Notes under the pieces: generated by a model
Database searches by the model: none
Told to the model about the DNA's origin: nothing
What the model saw: the letters and a program-made list of their open reading frames with translations, nothing else
NCBI RefSeq assembly: GCF_003609635.1
Contig: NZ_MCIA01000032.1
Span: 1 to 64,000 of the forward strand
Direction: 5' to 3'
Source: Lacrimispora algidixylanolytica
GTDB taxonomy: Bacteria > Bacillota > Clostridia > Lachnospirales > Lachnospiraceae
DNA: 64,000 bases
In this document: piece by piece, positions 37,814-45,332 of the stretch
How positions within the stretch are numbered: position 1 is the first letter of the stretch
Layout of the letters: each line of letters opens with the position of its first letter
Position numbers and translations under genes: made by a program

Positions 37814-37833
37814 GCAAGGAAGAGGGAAAGGAA

Positions 37834-38571
37834 ATGATTGAAATACGAGACCTGCGCAAGTCCTTTGATGGGCGGACAGATATTTTAAAGGATATTAATA
37901 TTACCATTAAAAAAGGAGAGATCGTGGCAATTCTTGGTTCGTCTGGAACCGGAAAATCCACATTGCTCAGATGCCTGAATTATCTGACCAAACCCACAAA
38001 TGGAAGCATTAGAATCGGTACCACATCCATTGATGCAAAAAAACATACTAAGAAAGACATCATGGAACTTCGCAGTCATTCCGCTATGGTATTTCAAAAT
38101 TATAATCTATTTAAAAATAAGACAGCCATGGAAAATATCATAGAAGCGCTGATCTGTATCAATAAAAAGAGTAAGAAAGATGCTCAGAGAATTGGATTGC
38201 AGTTATTAGAAAAGGTTGGAATGCTGGATCGGAAGGATTTTTATCCTTCTAAGCTTTCTGGTGGTCAGCAGCAGCGTATCGGCATTGCCAGAGCATTGGC
38301 AGTGGAGCCAGAGGTACTTTTGTTTGATGAACCTACCTCTGCCCTTGATCCTGAACTAGTGGGTGAGGTATTAAGTACCATTCAAAAAGTTGCACAGGAA
38401 GGTGCCACCATGGTTTTGGTGACTCATGAAATTATGTTTGCCAGGAAGATAGCCACCAGAATCTTGTTTATGGCAGAAGGAACCATTGTTGCGGATGGGA
38501 CACCTGAAGAGATATTAGATTTTCCTAAGGATGAGAGACTGAAACGTTTCCTGGATTATAATGTAAATTGA
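37834..38571 (+). CDS. Amino acid ABC transporter ATPase
   Basis: A GlnQ/HisP-type ATPase of 245 residues. Walker A GSSGTGKSTLLRCLN, Q-loop MVFQNYNLFKNKTAMENI, signature LSGGQQQRIGIARALA, Walker B VLLFDEPTSALDPELVGEV and switch histidine VTHEIMFARK are all intact. ATG 37834 follows AAAGGA and is preferred to the upstream TTG. It completes the importer with the two genes before it; the next gene starts 50 bases on and encodes a double-cubane reductase, which may belong to the same transcript because I see no terminator between. Confidence 0.9.
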   Translation: MIEIRDLRKSFDGRTDILKDINITIKKGEIVAILGSSGTGKSTLLRCLNYLTKPTNGSIRIGTTSIDAKKHTKKDIMELRSHSAMVFQNYNLFKNKTAMENIIEALICINKKSKKDAQRIGLQLLEKVGMLDRKDFYPSKLSGGQQQRIGIARALAVEPEVLLFDEPTSALDPELVGEVLSTIQKVAQEGATMVLVTHEIMFARKIATRILFMAEGTIVADGTPEEILDFPKDERLKRFLDYNVN

Positions 38572-38620
38572 TCAGTCTTTCTGTTAAAAATAGAGGGTTA
38601 TAAAAGAAGGGAGTTATACG

Positions 38621-39778
38621 ATGATACAGATGAAAAAAGAGCTACCTCAGGTTTTTGATAGTTTTGCGGAAGCAAGAAAAAATGGGTTTCTTGCAGTGAA
38701 AAAAATTAAAGATTCCGGAAAAGGAGTAGTGGGTCAGTTTTGCACTTATACACCCCTTGAAATTTTCATGGCTGCTGATTTGGTATCCGTAAGCCTTTGT
38801 TCCACCAGTGATGAGACAATACCTGAGGCAGAAAAAGATCTGCCAAGTAATCTATGTCCTCTTATTAAATCAAGCTATGGTTTTGCGGTTACGGATAAAT
38901 GTCCTTATATGTATTTTGCTGATTTGGTAGTAGGAGAAACGACCTGCGATGGAAAGGTGAAAATGTATGAATTGCTTGCAAAAAAGAAAAATCTTCATAT
39001 CCTTCAGCTTCCTCGTAATCAGTTTACAACAGAAGCAAAGGCACTTTGGAAATCGGAACTAATACGTCTAAAGGAGCGGGTAGAAAAAGATTTTGGTGTG
39101 ACAATTACGGATGACAATCTAGTTGATGCGATAAAGAAGCGTAACGTTGAGCGAAGATTATTAAAGGAGCTGTATGAGCTGAGCACCATGTGTCCTCCCC
39201 CAATTACCGGTCTTCGCCAGCTCCAGATCTTGTTTGGCTCTCAGTTTAAATTTGACTGGCAGGAAAAGACGGATGAAATACGAAGTGCAATCAAGAATAT
39301 AAAGGAAGCGTATGAGGCTGGTGAGCGTCCAGTTTCAGAAGATGCACCCCGTATCCTCATTACAGGCTGTCCCATGGGGGGCGTAACAGAAAAGGTAGTT
39401 AAAGTAATAGAAGAGGCTGGTGCTGTCGTTGTTGCTTATGAAAACTGTACGGGTGCAAAGCAAATGGATAGACAATGCAGGGAGGAGGGAGATCCACTGA
39501 CTAATATTGCAGATCATTATCTCCAGATTGGCTGTTCTATTATGACGCCTAATCCCAACCGTTTCGAGCTTTTAGGCAGGTTATGCGAACAGTTTCATGT
39601 AAACGGCGTGGTGGAGATGACCTTACAGGCTTGTCATACTTATGCAGTGGAGTCATATACCGTAAAGACATTTCTGAAAGAAAAGAATATTCCTTATCTA
39701 CAGTTAGAAACAGATTATAGCACCGCTGATATTGGTCAGCTATCAACAAGAGCTGGTGCATTTGTGGAGATGTTATAA
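38621..39778 (+). CDS. Double-cubane-cluster reductase (2-hydroxyacyl-CoA dehydratase D-like, YjiM type)
   Basis: A 385-residue iron-sulfur protein of the 2-hydroxyacyl-CoA dehydratase/BcrC/DCCP family. Conserved cysteines sit in GQFCTYTPLEIFMAADL, SNLCPLIKSS and TDKCPYMYFADL in the N-terminal half; ITGCPMGG and TLQACHTYAVES lie in the C-terminal half. The pattern matches single-subunit double-cubane proteins, which form an [8Fe-9S] cluster and perform very low-potential reductions. No CoA-transferase or second dehydratase subunit is nearby, so a classic dehydratase is unlikely. The next gene is its ATP-driven activase, 3 bases away. The natural substrate is unknown. Its position between an amino acid importer and selD suggests a role in amino acid or selenium metabolism (inference). 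Confidence 0.85.
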   Translation: MIQMKKELPQVFDSFAEARKNGFLAVKKIKDSGKGVVGQFCTYTPLEIFMAADLVSVSLCSTSDETIPEAEKDLPSNLCPLIKSSYGFAVTDKCPYMYFADLVVGETTCDGKVKMYELLAKKKNLHILQLPRNQFTTEAKALWKSELIRLKERVEKDFGVTITDDNLVDAIKKRNVERRLLKELYELSTMCPPPITGLRQLQILFGSQFKFDWQEKTDEIRSAIKNIKEAYEAGERPVSEDAPRILITGCPMGGVTEKVVKVIEEAGAVVVAYENCTGAKQMDRQCREEGDPLTNIADHYLQIGCSIMTPNPNRFELLGRLCEQFHVNGVVEMTLQACHTYAVESYTVKTFLKEKNIPYLQLETDYSTADIGQLSTRAGAFVEML

Positions 39779-39781
39779 AGA

Positions 39782-40537
39782 ATGGAAAAGATAGCAGTAG
39801 GAATTGATTGCGGCTCGGCCGCTTGCAAAGGAGTTCTCCTAAAAGAAAATCTGGTTGCCGCCACTTGTGTGAAACCAACTGGCTGGAGTCCAAGAGATAC
39901 TGCAAAGGCAGTGTATCAGGAGTTGATGGAACAGGCAGGGATTCTTGAAGAAGAAACATGTGTAGTGGCAACTGGATATGGAAGAGTGGGAATTGATTTT
40001 GCTCATAAAAGAATCACTGAAATCACGTGTCATGCATTAGGCGCAGATTATCTTCTGCCTAAAGTACACACAATCATTGATATTGGTGGTCAGGATTCTA
40101 AAGTTATATCGGTAGAAAGTGGCAAAGTAATATCTTTTCAGATGAATGACAAATGTGCCGCCGGTACAGGAAGATTTTTGGAAATGTCTGCTCACCGCAT
40201 GGGAGTCGACTTAAATGAATTTAAAAAATTATTAGAGGAAGGTAAATGTTGTTCTCTTAGCAGTATGTGTGCCGTGTTTGCTGATTCAGAAATCGTATCC
40301 TTATTGGCAGCGGGGAAAAGCCGTGAAGAAATTGCTGGAGGAATTGTTCAATCCGTAGTACAAAGGGTGATGGCGCTGGCGGGAAGAGTTTTTGTGGAAT
40401 CTCCCATCCTTCTAACTGGTGGATTGGCAGACTTTGAAGGAATGAGAAAGGTACTGGAACAACAGGTTGGGCACCCAATTCATGTATCTCAACTATCCCG
40501 TTACGCGGGGGCAATTGGAGCAGCATTAAAAGCATGA
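39782..40537 (+). CDS. ATPase activase of the double-cubane reductase (YjiL/HgdC type)
   Basis: A 251-residue ASKHA-fold ATPase that injects low-potential electrons into its partner. It starts with the phosphate-1 loop GIDCGSAACKGVLL. The adenosine and cluster region includes DIGGQDSKVI, the dimer-bridging [4Fe-4S] cysteines in NDKCAAGTGRFLEM and SSMCAVFADSEIVSL, and the end VLLTGG-like ILLTGGLADFEGM. All motifs of HgdC/BcrD-type activases are present. It is transcribed with the reductase upstream and followed by a perfect terminator. It forms a homodimer around one [4Fe-4S] cluster in the family. Confidence 0.9.
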   Translation: MEKIAVGIDCGSAACKGVLLKENLVAATCVKPTGWSPRDTAKAVYQELMEQAGILEEETCVVATGYGRVGIDFAHKRITEITCHALGADYLLPKVHTIIDIGGQDSKVISVESGKVISFQMNDKCAAGTGRFLEMSAHRMGVDLNEFKKLLEEGKCCSLSSMCAVFADSEIVSLLAAGKSREEIAGGIVQSVVQRVMALAGRVFVESPILLTGGLADFEGMRKVLEQQVGHPIHVSQLSRYAGAIGAALKA

Positions 40538-40560
40538 GATGTGGAACCATAATAAAACAA

Positions 40561-40606
40561 ATACAAAATGCACAATTGGGAGTCTTCAATTGTGCATTTT
40601 TGTATA
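40561..40606 (+). terminator. Terminator after the activase gene
   Basis: ACAAAATGCACAATTG and CAATTGTGCATTTTTGT pair over 16 positions around 8 bases. It separates the ABC/double-cubane unit from the selD unit. Confidence 0.85.
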
Positions 40607-40715
40607 AAAATATCATCAATACAAATTGAATATGTGAGAAGTATACACAAAAATGTCGAAATAACGATGCTTTATAGATAAAACTAATAAAGAATACCAC
40701 CTATATTGTCAATAT

Positions 40716-40745
40716 TTGCTTGTAAAAGATAGTGTGTTCTATTAT
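40716..40745 (+). promoter_or_regulatory. Predicted promoter of the selD operon
   Basis: TTGCTT (40716-40721) and TATTAT (40740-40745) with an 18-base spacer. The start would fall at about 40752, inside the palindrome described next. Confidence 0.5.
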
Positions 40746-40750
40746 GATAT

Positions 40751-40778
40751 AACTGTTGATTGTAGACAATCTACAGTT
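40751..40778. promoter_or_regulatory. Palindromic operator before selD
   Basis: A 28-bp imperfect palindrome, with 12 of 14 positions symmetrical. Its left half is AACTGTTGATTGTA and its right half GACAATCTACAGTT. It contains the 17-bp core ATTGTAGACAATCTACA, identical to the core at the selC promoter. The TTGTNNACAA element inside is the style bound by FCD-type GntR proteins (family knowledge); such a gene is at 58632. Confidence 0.7.
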
Positions 40779-40875
40779 TGGCGTGTTTCAAACAGGAAGC
40801 ATGTAAAAGCAGTACTCCTGTCTTACAAAGAATTTATAAAACCTTTATAAAGTCTAACTGGTTTAAGGAGAAGTT

Positions 40876-41907
40876 ATGGACATTCGTAAGATTAATAAGT
40901 TTACCACCTGTGGAGGCTGTATTGCCAAACTGCCCCAGGGTATGTTAAAAGAGGCGTTGTTAAATATACCTCATTTTGACGATCAAAATCTTATTGTTGG
41001 ATTTGATACTTCTGATGATGGGGCAGTGTATCGTTTAACGGATGATCTGGCAATCATACAAACACTTGATTTCTTCCCGCCAATGGTGGAAGACCCTTAT
41101 TTATTCGGGAAGATTGCAGCAGCAAATGCATTAAGTGATATTTATGCGATGGGGGGTGAAGTTAAGGTTGCGCTTAATATCGTCTGCTTTCCTGAAGATG
41201 AAGACCCTGGAATTTTGGGAGAAATTCTTAGAGGAGGAGCGGAAAAGGTAAAAGAAGCAGGAGGAGTCCTTTGTGGAGGACATTCTATTGCAGATAAGGA
41301 AACAAAATATGGTTTATCTGTGACTGGCATCATTCATCCAGAAAAAATCATGAGAAATAATGCTTGCCAGATGGGGGATGATATCATCCTCACCAAGCCA
41401 TTAGGGGTGGGCTTGGTATGTTCCTCTTATAAAGCGGGTGAGGCTTCTCTTGAAAGCTATAAACAAGCCGTTCAAAGCATGCAGACATTAAATAAGTACG
41501 CCGCACAAGCAAGTAAAAAATACCGGGTGCATGCGATCACCGATGTAACTGGATTTGGTTTCTTAGGACATCTAAATGAAATGGTTACAGAAGAATATTC
41601 CATTCAAGTAGATTGTTCCCGCATCCATTATATCCCGGAAGCATTTCATCTGGCAGAGCAATATTTGATTACGGGTGGCGGTCAGAAAAATCGCAAATTT
41701 TTACAGGACAAACTACGGTTTGAACAGGTTTCCAGACCAATACAGGAAATATTATTTGATCCCCAAACTTCCGGAGGTTTGCTGCTTAGTGTGGACCCGC
41801 GGGATACCAAAGCGCTGTTAGAGGATCTGGCTGACTTGAAAATAATAAGTGCTAACATTGCTTCCGTCATATTACGTCAAGATAAGAACATCATTATCTC
41901 TGGCTGA
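40876..41907 (+). CDS. selD: Selenide, water dikinase (selenophosphate synthetase)
   Basis: Makes selenophosphate, the selenium donor for tRNA-Sec charging. The N-terminal catalytic loop is TTCGGCIAKLPQG, with cysteine where some organisms have selenocysteine, and the conserved lysine follows. Other hallmarks are GFDTSDDGAVYRL, TLDFFPPMVEDPYLFGKIAA, ANALSDIYAMGGEV, GGHSIADKE and TDVTGFGFLGHLNEM. The length of 343 is typical. It is the first gene of an operon with LysR, cysteine desulfurase, yedF and DUF3343 genes, all of which support selenium delivery. ATG with AAGGAG upstream. Confidence 0.95.
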   Translation: MDIRKINKFTTCGGCIAKLPQGMLKEALLNIPHFDDQNLIVGFDTSDDGAVYRLTDDLAIIQTLDFFPPMVEDPYLFGKIAAANALSDIYAMGGEVKVALNIVCFPEDEDPGILGEILRGGAEKVKEAGGVLCGGHSIADKETKYGLSVTGIIHPEKIMRNNACQMGDDIILTKPLGVGLVCSSYKAGEASLESYKQAVQSMQTLNKYAAQASKKYRVHAITDVTGFGFLGHLNEMVTEEYSIQVDCSRIHYIPEAFHLAEQYLITGGGQKNRKFLQDKLRFEQVSRPIQEILFDPQTSGGLLLSVDPRDTKALLEDLADLKIISANIASVILRQDKNIIISG

Positions 41908-41953
41908 TCCATTACATATTGGGATTCTTCTTTGATTGAAAGGTTGTGTCATT

Positions 41954-42862
41954 ATGGATTTAAGGCAACTTGAAGCATTTGTTTATGTTGCAAAGTTAAA
42001 TAGCTTCTCTAAAGCGGCTGATACAATTTATTTATCTCAGCCTACGATCAGTTCCCATATCAATGCGTTGGAAAAAGAATTAGGTACGCAGTTGTTAATA
42101 CGCTCTACAAAAGAAGTATATCCAACGAAAAGCGGTCTGGATTTTTATGTGTATGCTCAAAATATGCTGGCATTGCGTGACGAGGCCATTCATTCAGTCG
42201 CACAGTCTGTTCGTTGTATTAGAGGAGAGATTTCTCTTTTGGCCTCTAGTGTTCCGGCTCAATATTTGCTGCCATCATTCATTGCAGTATTTCAAAAAGC
42301 TTATCCTGACATTTTTTTTAAAGTCAAACAAAGTGACAGTGAACAGGTAGGAAAGATGCTTTCAAACTGTATTTATGATTTTGGAATTACAGGCACAAAA
42401 ATAACTGGAAACAGATTTGTTCAATCTTCTTTTTATCATGATGCATTGGTGCTTGCTGTTCCTGTGGGCTTTACCGTTCCTAAAGACATGTCACTAGAAG
42501 CATTAATAAAAATACTCCGAACCCAGCCTTTTATTATGAGAGAGGATGGATCCGGAACTAAGAAGGAGCTGGAAAGTTTTTTGAATCGAATCAATCTAAC
42601 TCTGGATCATTTAAATACCGTCTGTAGCTTTAACAATACACATGGGATCTTGCAGGCTGTTTCCAGCGGAGCAGGTATTTCATTTGTTTCCAGAGCTTCT
42701 ACAGACTTATACACAAAAATGAGACTAATTAAGACGATTGATTTAAAAGAATTCATCGTGAAACGGAACTTTTATCTGTTATCAAAAAAAGAAATGATTT
42801 TACAGCCAGTGCAAAAGTTGTTTCAAACCTTTCTTCTTAATTACTATAAGGAACTGCAGTAA
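41954..42862 (+). CDS. LysR-family regulator, selenium-associated
   Basis: A 302-residue LysR protein. The winged helix (MDLRQLEAFVYVAKLNSFSK; TIYLSQPTISSHINALEKEL; GTQLLIRSTKEVYPTKSG) is followed by a PBP2-type effector domain with LLASSVPAQYLLPSFIAVF. It is clearly paralogous to the second LysR at 57653, which shares QLEAF, GTQLL.RSTK..YPTK, YAQ/HAQNMLALRD and LASSVPAQYLLP. Both flank the selenium/Stickland region, and LysR proteins of this type are known to accompany selD and selenoprotein genes. The start at 41954 is the ATG giving the standard family N-terminus. The effector is unknown; a selenium or sulfur compound is plausible. Confidence 0.88.
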   Translation: MDLRQLEAFVYVAKLNSFSKAADTIYLSQPTISSHINALEKELGTQLLIRSTKEVYPTKSGLDFYVYAQNMLALRDEAIHSVAQSVRCIRGEISLLASSVPAQYLLPSFIAVFQKAYPDIFFKVKQSDSEQVGKMLSNCIYDFGITGTKITGNRFVQSSFYHDALVLAVPVGFTVPKDMSLEALIKILRTQPFIMREDGSGTKKELESFLNRINLTLDHLNTVCSFNNTHGILQAVSSGAGISFVSRASTDLYTKMRLIKTIDLKEFIVKRNFYLLSKKEMILQPVQKLFQTFLLNYYKELQ

Positions 42863-42925
42863 TGATTTAAAATTCTAAAAGATGATTGGGATCAGTGTTT
42901 TGCTGATGCCAGAAAGGACTTTATT

Positions 42926-44041
42926 ATGTACTTTAATAGTGCTGCTACTTCATTGCCAAAACCTCCGTGTGTAATTGATGCAGTTACCTCTGCAATGCTA
43001 ACATTTGGTAATCCATTAAGAGGCGTTAACAAAGCTTCCCTTGACGGGCTTCGGTGTATCACAGATGCAAGGCAGGAAATTTCTCGTTTTTTTGGGGGTG
43101 AGAATGAGGTCGATGTTGCATTCTGTCAAAATGCTACGATGGCATTGAATCAGGTCATTGGGTCAGTTCAAAAACATATAGTCACAACTGCGGCTGAACA
43201 TAATAGTGTACTTAGGCCGGTCTACCGGCATGGTAATTATACCATTGCACCTGTTGATGGGAAAGGAAGACTGGATTTAGACCAGATGGAAAAGGCAATT
43301 CGTCCAGATACTGAGGCAATTGTTATGACTCATGCTTCCAATGTAACTGGGAATGGTTACGATATTTCTAAAGTAGGTGAAATCTGTAAAAGAAAAGGGA
43401 TCTTTTTTATTGTAGATGCCTCACAGTCTGCTGGGCTACTTCCTATTGATATGAAAGCTATGAATATTACAGCACTTTGCTTTAGCGGCCATAAATCCCT
43501 ATATGGGCCACAGGGAACAGGCGCAATCTGTGTAAAGCCGGAATTTTCTATCACTCCTATTTTGACGGGAGGAAGCGGAAACAATTCCTTTTCTAAAACT
43601 GGCCCAGAAGAAATGCCGGAGCGTCTGGAGGCAGGCACTCAAAATGCTCAGGGGATTGCAGGTCTGCTAGCAGGTGTCCGTTATGTAAGTGATAAAAGAG
43701 AACAGTTTTTAAATGAGGCTCTAGAATTGTCAAATTATTTTGTAGAAGAGTTATTGAAGATACCTTCTATTAAAGTGTATGGTGATATGAAAAGCAGTCT
43801 GCGTACGCCAGTGGTAACAATTAATTCAGATAAAATTGCCAGCAGTGAATTGGCGTATGAACTTAGTGAGAAGTATGATATTTTTGTTCGTGCAGGAGCT
43901 CATTGTGCTCCCCTCATGCATCAGGCTCTGGGAACACAAGATACAGGAGCGGTCCGATTTTCCTTTTCACATAGCAATACAAGAAAAGAGGTTGAGATCG
44001 CAATCCATGCGTTGCAGACCTTGTGCAGAGGAGTTTACTAA
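42926..44041 (+). CDS. Cysteine desulfurase/selenocysteine lyase-like aminotransferase class V
   Basis: A PLP enzyme of 371 residues that would mobilise sulfur or selenium from cysteine/selenocysteine. It begins MYFNSAATSLPKPPCVIDAV, as in group II (SufS/CsdB-like) enzymes. The PLP lysine is in FSGHKSLYGPQGTGAI, the PLP aspartate/glutamine region in FIVDASQSAGLLPIDM, and the persulfide cysteine in VRAGAHCAPLMHQALG near the C-terminus. Placement between selD/LysR and yedF argues that it feeds selenium to SelD (inference). The stop TAA is followed one base later by the yedF start, so the two are tightly coupled. Confidence 0.88.
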   Translation: MYFNSAATSLPKPPCVIDAVTSAMLTFGNPLRGVNKASLDGLRCITDARQEISRFFGGENEVDVAFCQNATMALNQVIGSVQKHIVTTAAEHNSVLRPVYRHGNYTIAPVDGKGRLDLDQMEKAIRPDTEAIVMTHASNVTGNGYDISKVGEICKRKGIFFIVDASQSAGLLPIDMKAMNITALCFSGHKSLYGPQGTGAICVKPEFSITPILTGGSGNNSFSKTGPEEMPERLEAGTQNAQGIAGLLAGVRYVSDKREQFLNEALELSNYFVEELLKIPSIKVYGDMKSSLRTPVVTINSDKIASSELAYELSEKYDIFVRAGAHCAPLMHQALGTQDTGAVRFSFSHSNTRKEVEIAIHALQTLCRGVY

Positions 44042-44042
44042 T

Positions 44043-44663
44043 ATGAAAATTATTGATGCTATGGGAAAAGCCTGTCCCATACCGGTAGTCTTAGCCAAAA
44101 AAGAAGCAGCTAGACTTGCCTTAGAAGGTGGAGAATTACAGGTACTGGTGGATAACCTACCTGCATGTGAAAACTTAAAAAGTATGGCGGATGGTATGGG
44201 ATACACCGCAAAGGAAGAGATGCTTGAGCCAGGTAGATACCGGGTAATCATAAAGGTTACGGCACAATCCCAGGAAATCATAAAAACTCAATCTTTTGAA
44301 GAGAAAACCCCTGTTAATAAAGGAGAGAATGGCCTGGTGGTTGTAATCAGTAAAGATTCCATGGGGCAGGGAAGTGAAGAATTAGGAAAAATTCTTATAA
44401 AAGGATTTGTATTTTCCCTCACACAGCTTGAAGATCTCCCAAAATCACTCCTGTTTTTTAATTCGGGAGTCCTTCTTACTGTGAAAGAAGCTAATACATT
44501 GGAAGATTTGCTTGCACTTGAACAGGCCGGCACTCAAATTAAAATATGCGGAACCTGTGCGGATTACTATTCTGTGAAATCTTCCATCGGTGTTGGGCAA
44601 ATTGTAAATATGATGACCATAACAGAAGAGATGGCATTGGCAGGTACAGTCATTAATCTATAG
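44043..44663 (+). CDS. yedF: Selenium metabolism protein YedF
   Basis: A 206-residue two-domain protein. The N-terminal TusA-like sulfurtransferase domain begins MKIIDAMGKACPIPVVLAKK, with the CPxP motif cysteine that carries persulfide or perselenide. The C-terminal DsrE-like domain has VVVISKDSMGQGSEELGKIL and the late motif KICGTCADYYSV. YedF proteins co-occur with SelD in Firmicutes and are thought to handle selenium; the exact chemistry is unproven. It starts one base after the desulfurase stop with GAGGAG upstream, so it likely receives selenium from it. Confidence 0.9.
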   Translation: MKIIDAMGKACPIPVVLAKKEAARLALEGGELQVLVDNLPACENLKSMADGMGYTAKEEMLEPGRYRVIIKVTAQSQEIIKTQSFEEKTPVNKGENGLVVVISKDSMGQGSEELGKILIKGFVFSLTQLEDLPKSLLFFNSGVLLTVKEANTLEDLLALEQAGTQIKICGTCADYYSVKSSIGVGQIVNMMTITEEMALAGTVINL

Positions 44664-44702
44664 ATATGCCACATGAATTTTTAATTGAAGAAGGGATGCC
44701 TT

Positions 44703-44966
44703 ATGGAGGATATCTTATTTACATTTCACAACACGCATCATTCAATTTTAGCTGAGAAGATCTTGCTTGAAGCAAATATACCAGTAAAGGTAATGCCGAT
44801 GCCAGAAGTAATTACAGCCGGATGCGGGCTTTGTCTGCGCCTGCCAGAGGCTGATGGTCTTTGTGCATACCATTTGTTGAAAAGCAGCAGCATTTCTCCC
44901 CGGGGTATATATAGGAAGAACTCCGGTTTGTATGTAGAACTACAGATAGAAACCTTGCATACATAG
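44703..44966 (+). CDS. DUF3343 protein (putative Se/S carrier)
   Basis: An 87-residue protein of the DUF3343 family. It has FTFHNTHHSILAEKILLEAN, then the cysteine-containing central motif TAGCGLCLRLPEADGLCAYH. DUF3343 genes repeatedly neighbour selD, yedF and the cysteine desulfurase in clostridia. A role as small sulfur/selenium carrier, or as adaptor, has been suggested from this association. The ATG at 44703 gives the conserved N-terminus; the longer reading from TTG 44685 is less likely. It is the last gene of the selD operon. Confidence 0.82.
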   Translation: MEDILFTFHNTHHSILAEKILLEANIPVKVMPMPEVITAGCGLCLRLPEADGLCAYHLLKSSSISPRGIYRKNSGLYVELQIETLHT

Positions 44967-45110
44967 ATTGTTTTTCTGTCTTAAAGCATGATCAAGAAAC
45001 GGGTCAAAAGACATAAGGCGGATACAAAGGGATTGTACAATGTGCCTATAAAATTCTGGTATTTATAAAAAAAACAAATAAAGTTGCATAACAATATAGC
45101 CATATCCAGA

Positions 45111-45138
45111 TTGATAATGAATTTCAGAATGCTATAAT
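45111..45138 (+). promoter_or_regulatory. Predicted promoter of the selC-selB-grd unit
   Basis: TTGATA (45111-45116) and TATAAT (45133-45138) with a 16-base spacer. The start would be near 45145, at the edge of the palindrome described next. Confidence 0.6.
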
Positions 45139-45146
45139 AAGGATAT

Positions 45147-45169
45147 GTATTGTAGACAATCTACAATAC
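45147..45169. promoter_or_regulatory. Perfect palindromic operator before selC
   Basis: GTATTGTAGA (45147-45156) and TCTACAATAC (45160-45169) are perfect inverted repeats around CAA. The core ATTGTAGACAATCTACA is identical to that at selD (40759-40775). It lies exactly at the predicted start site, where bound protein would block transcription. Confidence 0.75.
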
Positions 45170-45179
45170 TAACAACAAT

Positions 45180-45275
45180 GGAAACAGAGAGGTAACTGGT
45201 GTGCCTACCGGTCTTCAAAACCGTGTTGCGGTATTAACTGCCGTGGGTGGGTTCGATTCCCATATGTTTCCGCCA
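45180..45275 (+). tRNA. selC: tRNA-Sec (anticodon TCA)
   Basis: A 96-base tRNA with GGAAACA at the 5' end and TGTTTCC-GCCA at the 3' end, an anticodon loop CTTCAAA (TCA) that reads UGA, a long variable arm (GTTGCGGT...ACTGCCG type) and a T-loop GGGTTCGATTCCC. The length and long extra arm are those of bacterial selenocysteine tRNA. It lies 57 bases upstream of selB with no terminator between, so it may be processed from a longer transcript carrying selB. Confidence 0.95.
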
Positions 45276-45332
45276 AAAATAATTAACATTTACATATATT
45301 TGATTGCCTTATGAAAGAAGTAAAGGATTGGG

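Noticed and set aside
38621-40537. Classical 2-hydroxyacyl-CoA dehydratase pathway
   Set aside because: Only one dehydratase-like subunit is present and there is no CoA-transferase or second subunit; it fits the double-cubane reductase type better.
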